From: an uncultured Campylobacter sp.
GTDB taxonomy: Bacteria > Campylobacterota > Campylobacteria > Campylobacterales > Campylobacteraceae
NCBI RefSeq assembly: GCF_938045775.1
Contig: NZ_CALIBH010000019.1
Coordinates: forward strand, 1-16,452
DNA: 16,452 nt
Direction of reading: 5' to 3'
A program made the position numbers and the translations under genes. Below are positions 14,506 through 16,452 of this stretch, piece after piece (position 1 is the stretch's first letter; every line of letters begins with the position of its first letter). The notes under the pieces are model-generated. The model had not been told where the DNA came from, did not search any database, and saw only the letters and a program-made list of their open reading frames with translations.

Positions 14506-15768
14506 ATGCCGTCCGTGAAGCTTCAACTCTTTTACCGCAAACGTGAAATTTTATACTTTCTGCTCATTTTGCTTGGAATTTTATCGCTAAATTTAGGTCT
14601 AAAATTTTATGAATTCAAAGAATTCCGCGCGAAAAACTATGCCTTTTACGACGCGCAAATTTTAAACGCCTACGCCAAAACCAACGAGCGCGGCCGCACC
14701 TACACGGTATTAAAGCTCAAAACGGCGGATTTCACCCTCTACACGACTGCCGGGCTCGGGCGGGAATTTCACCGCTTCGCGCGCGTAAATATCGGTATCG
14801 TGACCAAAAACGTAAAATTTTTAGATTTTTTAAAGCAGCGCTTTTACGCGCCAAATTTTAAAATTTCAGCTGAGACCGCGCCCTCTGGAGCAAAATGGCG
14901 CGCCATAAGCTTCGTTCGCGCCCAGCACGAAGATGAGATGACGGCGGATCTTTACTCCGCGCTGTATTTTGCGACCGAAATTTCAAAACCGCTGCGCGCT
15001 AGCGTGACGAACTGGGGCATAGCGCACATCATCTCGATCAGCGGCTTTCATCTGGGCATTATCTTTAGCACGGTCTTTCTGCTTGCAATGCCGATATATC
15101 GCTATTTTCAGGATCGCTACTTTCCGTACCGCAGCGCCAAGCGCGATCTTAGCGTCTTTGTGATCGTGCTAATGAGCGGGTATCTCTTCGTGCTTGATTT
15201 TACGCCGAGCTTTTTGCGCTCGCTTGCGATGTGCTGCGTGGGGTTTTACCTCGCGATGCGAAATTTCTACGTACTTAAATTTACGAACCTTTTTCTCACT
15301 ATCGCGCTTCTGCTTGCGTTTTTCCCGCACCTGGCCTTTTCGATCGGATTTTATTTCTCCTGCCTCGGCGTACTGTATATCTTCCTCTACCTGCACCACT
15401 TCGCGCCTAAATTTAAGCTCTGGCAGAACGTCATACTTTTTAACCTCTACGTTTGGCTCAGTATGAACGTAGCGGTCTATTATTTCTTCCCGACCGCCTC
15501 GCTGCAGCAGCTTAGCGTCATGCCGCTAGGATACGCATTCGTGATCTTTTATCCGCTAAGTATATTTTTGCATCTATTAGGTCTTGGCGGCGCGCTCGAT
15601 ACGCCGCTGCTTGCGTTTTTAAATTTTACTTTGCCGAGCTTTCAAGCGCAAATTCCGCCGCTTCTTTTCGCGCTTGCAAACATCTGCGCGCTTGCTGCGA
15701 TCAAGCTTCGATATGCAGCAGTTGCGTGCGCGATAATCGGAATTTCGCCGATATTTTTTATAACGTAA
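14506..15768 (+). CDS. ComEC/Rec2-family DNA-uptake membrane protein, short form
   Basis: ComEC forms the inner-membrane channel through which single-stranded DNA enters during natural transformation. The 420-residue protein has an N-terminal membrane helix (about 15-33), a soluble OB-like region (about 45-150), then many hydrophobic helices. The family motif NWGIAHIISISGFHLGIIF lies at about 168-186 and SFLRSLAMCCVGFYLAMRN at about 241-259. It ends in a hydrophobic helix and lacks the C-terminal metallo-beta-lactamase domain of full-length ComEC; C. jejuni has a similarly short relative. The ATG at 14506 has no recognisable ribosome site, and a GTG at 14515 is an alternative. Confidence 0.85.
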   Translation: MPSVKLQLFYRKREILYFLLILLGILSLNLGLKFYEFKEFRAKNYAFYDAQILNAYAKTNERGRTYTVLKLKTADFTLYTTAGLGREFHRFARVNIGIVTKNVKFLDFLKQRFYAPNFKISAETAPSGAKWRAISFVRAQHEDEMTADLYSALYFATEISKPLRASVTNWGIAHIISISGFHLGIIFSTVFLLAMPIYRYFQDRYFPYRSAKRDLSVFVIVLMSGYLFVLDFTPSFLRSLAMCCVGFYLAMRNFYVLKFTNLFLTIALLLAFFPHLAFSIGFYFSCLGVLYIFLYLHHFAPKFKLWQNVILFNLYVWLSMNVAVYYFFPTASLQQLSVMPLGYAFVIFYPLSIFLHLLGLGGALDTPLLAFLNFTLPSFQAQIPPLLFALANICALAAIKLRYAAVACAIIGISPIFFIT

Positions 15769-15774
15769 CGCTTG

Positions 15775-15794
15775 AAAATTCCAGCGGGAATTTT
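15775..15794 (+). terminator. short hairpin after the ComEC-like gene
   Basis: A perfect 8-bp inverted repeat, AAAATTCC (15775-15782) and GGAATTTT (15787-15794), with the 4-base loop AGCG, begins 7 bases after the TAA. The T-run is part of the stem's 3' arm. Another GGAATTTTA copy follows at about 15802-15810. It could be a weak factor-independent terminator. Confidence 0.4.
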
Positions 15795-15810
15795 ATCCGT
15801 TGGAATTTTA

Positions 15811-15819
15811 TGCTAAAAT
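15811..15819 (+). promoter_or_regulatory. candidate extended -10 promoter of the YciI-like gene
   Basis: TGCTAAAAT fits an extended -10 (TG-N-TAAAAT) ending 28 bases before the ATG of the YciI-like gene, and it comes just after the hairpin that follows the ComEC-like gene. No -35 box is evident. Confidence 0.4.
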
Positions 15820-15847
15820 CGCGCTTCAAATCTCACAAAGGATCAAA

Positions 15848-16138
15848 ATGTTTATTGCAAACCTCACCTACGTCAAGGACGCAAGCGAAGCGGACCGCTT
15901 TATCAACGAGCACAACACGTTTTTAGATAAATTCTTCGCGGCGGATAAATTTATCTGCTCGGGACGCAAAGTCCCTCGCACCGGCGGCATCATCTTAATC
16001 AACGCCAAAGACCGCGCGGAACTTGATGAGATCATCGCGCAAGATCCGTTCTTTCAAAACGGCGTTGCAAAATACGAGATCATAGAATTTGCGCCGACGA
16101 AATTTGCGCCCGAGTTTTGGAGGCTTTTTAGCGAATAA
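15848..16138 (+). CDS. YciI-like small protein
   Basis: A 96-residue protein of the YciI family (dimeric alpha/beta barrel related to ferredoxin-like folds). Family features include the N-terminal strand FIANLTYVKD, EHNTFLDKFFAADKFICSGRKVPRTGGIILINAKDRAEL and the diagnostic DPFFQNGVAKYEIIEFAP. The role of most YciI proteins is unknown. I choose ATG at 15848, preceded by AAAGGA; an upstream in-frame ATG at 15800 would start before the likely promoter and adds residues with no family match. The PIN-like gene begins 11 bases downstream, so the two are probably co-transcribed. Confidence 0.88.
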   Translation: MFIANLTYVKDASEADRFINEHNTFLDKFFAADKFICSGRKVPRTGGIILINAKDRAELDEIIAQDPFFQNGVAKYEIIEFAPTKFAPEFWRLFSE

Positions 16139-16149
16139 TAAGGATCGAT

Positions 16150-16452
16150 TTGACACGCTTTATCATAGATGACGAAAATATCGACGTCGATAATATCTTT
16201 GACGTCGTAAATCTCAAAGAGGGCGACGAGCTAAATATCGTCTCCAACACCGCCAAAAAGATCGGCGCCTTAACCCTTGCGCGCCTATCGAAGATGGGCG
16301 TTAGCATAGGCGAGGTCTTTACGATCGGCAAGCAAAGAAAGGATTTCGCCGATAAGATCATCGTGTTTTTGATGGGCAAGCTCTGCGGAGCTGAGGGCAA
16401 GATCGGCATCGTCAGCAACGATAAATTTTACGACGACGTGATAGAATTTTTT
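16150..16452 (+). CDS. PIN-like domain protein (3' part outside window)
   Basis: From TTG at 16150, with AAGGA 5 bases upstream, the frame is open for 101 codons to the window end. It begins TRFIIDDENIDVDNIFDVVN and contains EGDELNIVSNTAKKIG, GKQRKDFADKIIVFLMGKL and GIVSNDKFYDDVIEFF. The alternating hydrophobic strands, the acidic start IIDDEN, the central FADKII Asp and the late IVSNDK Asp follow the pattern of PIN/NYN-type nuclease folds, where such Asp residues bind metal. This suggests an RNase-like fold, but substrate and partner are unknown. No antitoxin-like gene is visible upstream; the YciI-like neighbour is not one. Confidence 0.65.
   Translation, partial: MTRFIIDDENIDVDNIFDVVNLKEGDELNIVSNTAKKIGALTLARLSKMGVSIGEVFTIGKQRKDFADKIIVFLMGKLCGAEGKIGIVSNDKFYDDVIEFF

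Overview
The window is chromosomal DNA of an epsilonproteobacterium (Campylobacterota), most likely a Campylobacter with a fairly high GC content (the C. gracilis / C. rectus / C. showae type rather than C. jejuni). The protein sequences, the short AT-rich spacers, the many AAATTTTA-like words inside otherwise GC-rich codons and the gene order all point there. From memory, the order glnA - U32 protein - purE - small gene - glyQ - Nif3 - zinc-ribbon protein - waaA - RluA-type synthase - ffh - rpsP - KH protein - rimM - trmD - rplS matches the Cj0699-Cj0714 block of C. jejuni. The species cannot be fixed from the window alone.

Layout. Positions 1-1192 (minus) hold the N-terminal part of a large 2-hydroxyacyl-CoA dehydratase activase-like protein with two ASKHA ATPase modules; it runs off the left edge. 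A 294-bp AT-rich spacer follows. From 11864 down to 1487 runs a tightly packed minus-strand series of 14 genes, mostly overlapping or a few bases apart: U32 tRNA hydroxylation-type protein, purE, a GyrI-like gene broken by an in-frame TAG, glyQ, Nif3-like, zinc-ribbon coiled-coil protein (HP0958/FlgZ family), waaA, RluA-family pseudouridine synthase, ffh, rpsP, khpA, rimM, trmD, rplS. The only larger gaps in the series are 66 bp (rluA-like/ffh) and 78 bp (ffh/rpsP). The theme is translation: ribosomal proteins, ribosome maturation, tRNA and rRNA modification, SRP and a tRNA synthetase subunit, with single steps of purine and lipopolysaccharide synthesis.

From 11936 onward the genes are on the plus strand: a PHP-family histidinol-phosphatase-like gene, a spacer with a degenerate 33-bp tandem repeat, glnA, a strong hairpin, a short ComEC/Rec2-like membrane protein, a YciI-like protein, and the start of a PIN-like domain protein that runs off the right edge.

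This is mainly conserved housekeeping DNA and I see no mobile element, CRISPR array, RNA gene or defence cassette. The least ordinary signals are the amber-interrupted GyrI-like gene (9625-10101), the roughly 80-residue low-complexity insertion in WaaA with palindromes in its DNA (6211-6456), two mutually exclusive perfect hairpins in the rpsP leader (3556-3599), the Cys/Lys-rich tail of GlyQ, the 33-bp repeat before glnA, and an adenylylation-site Phe in glutamine synthetase.
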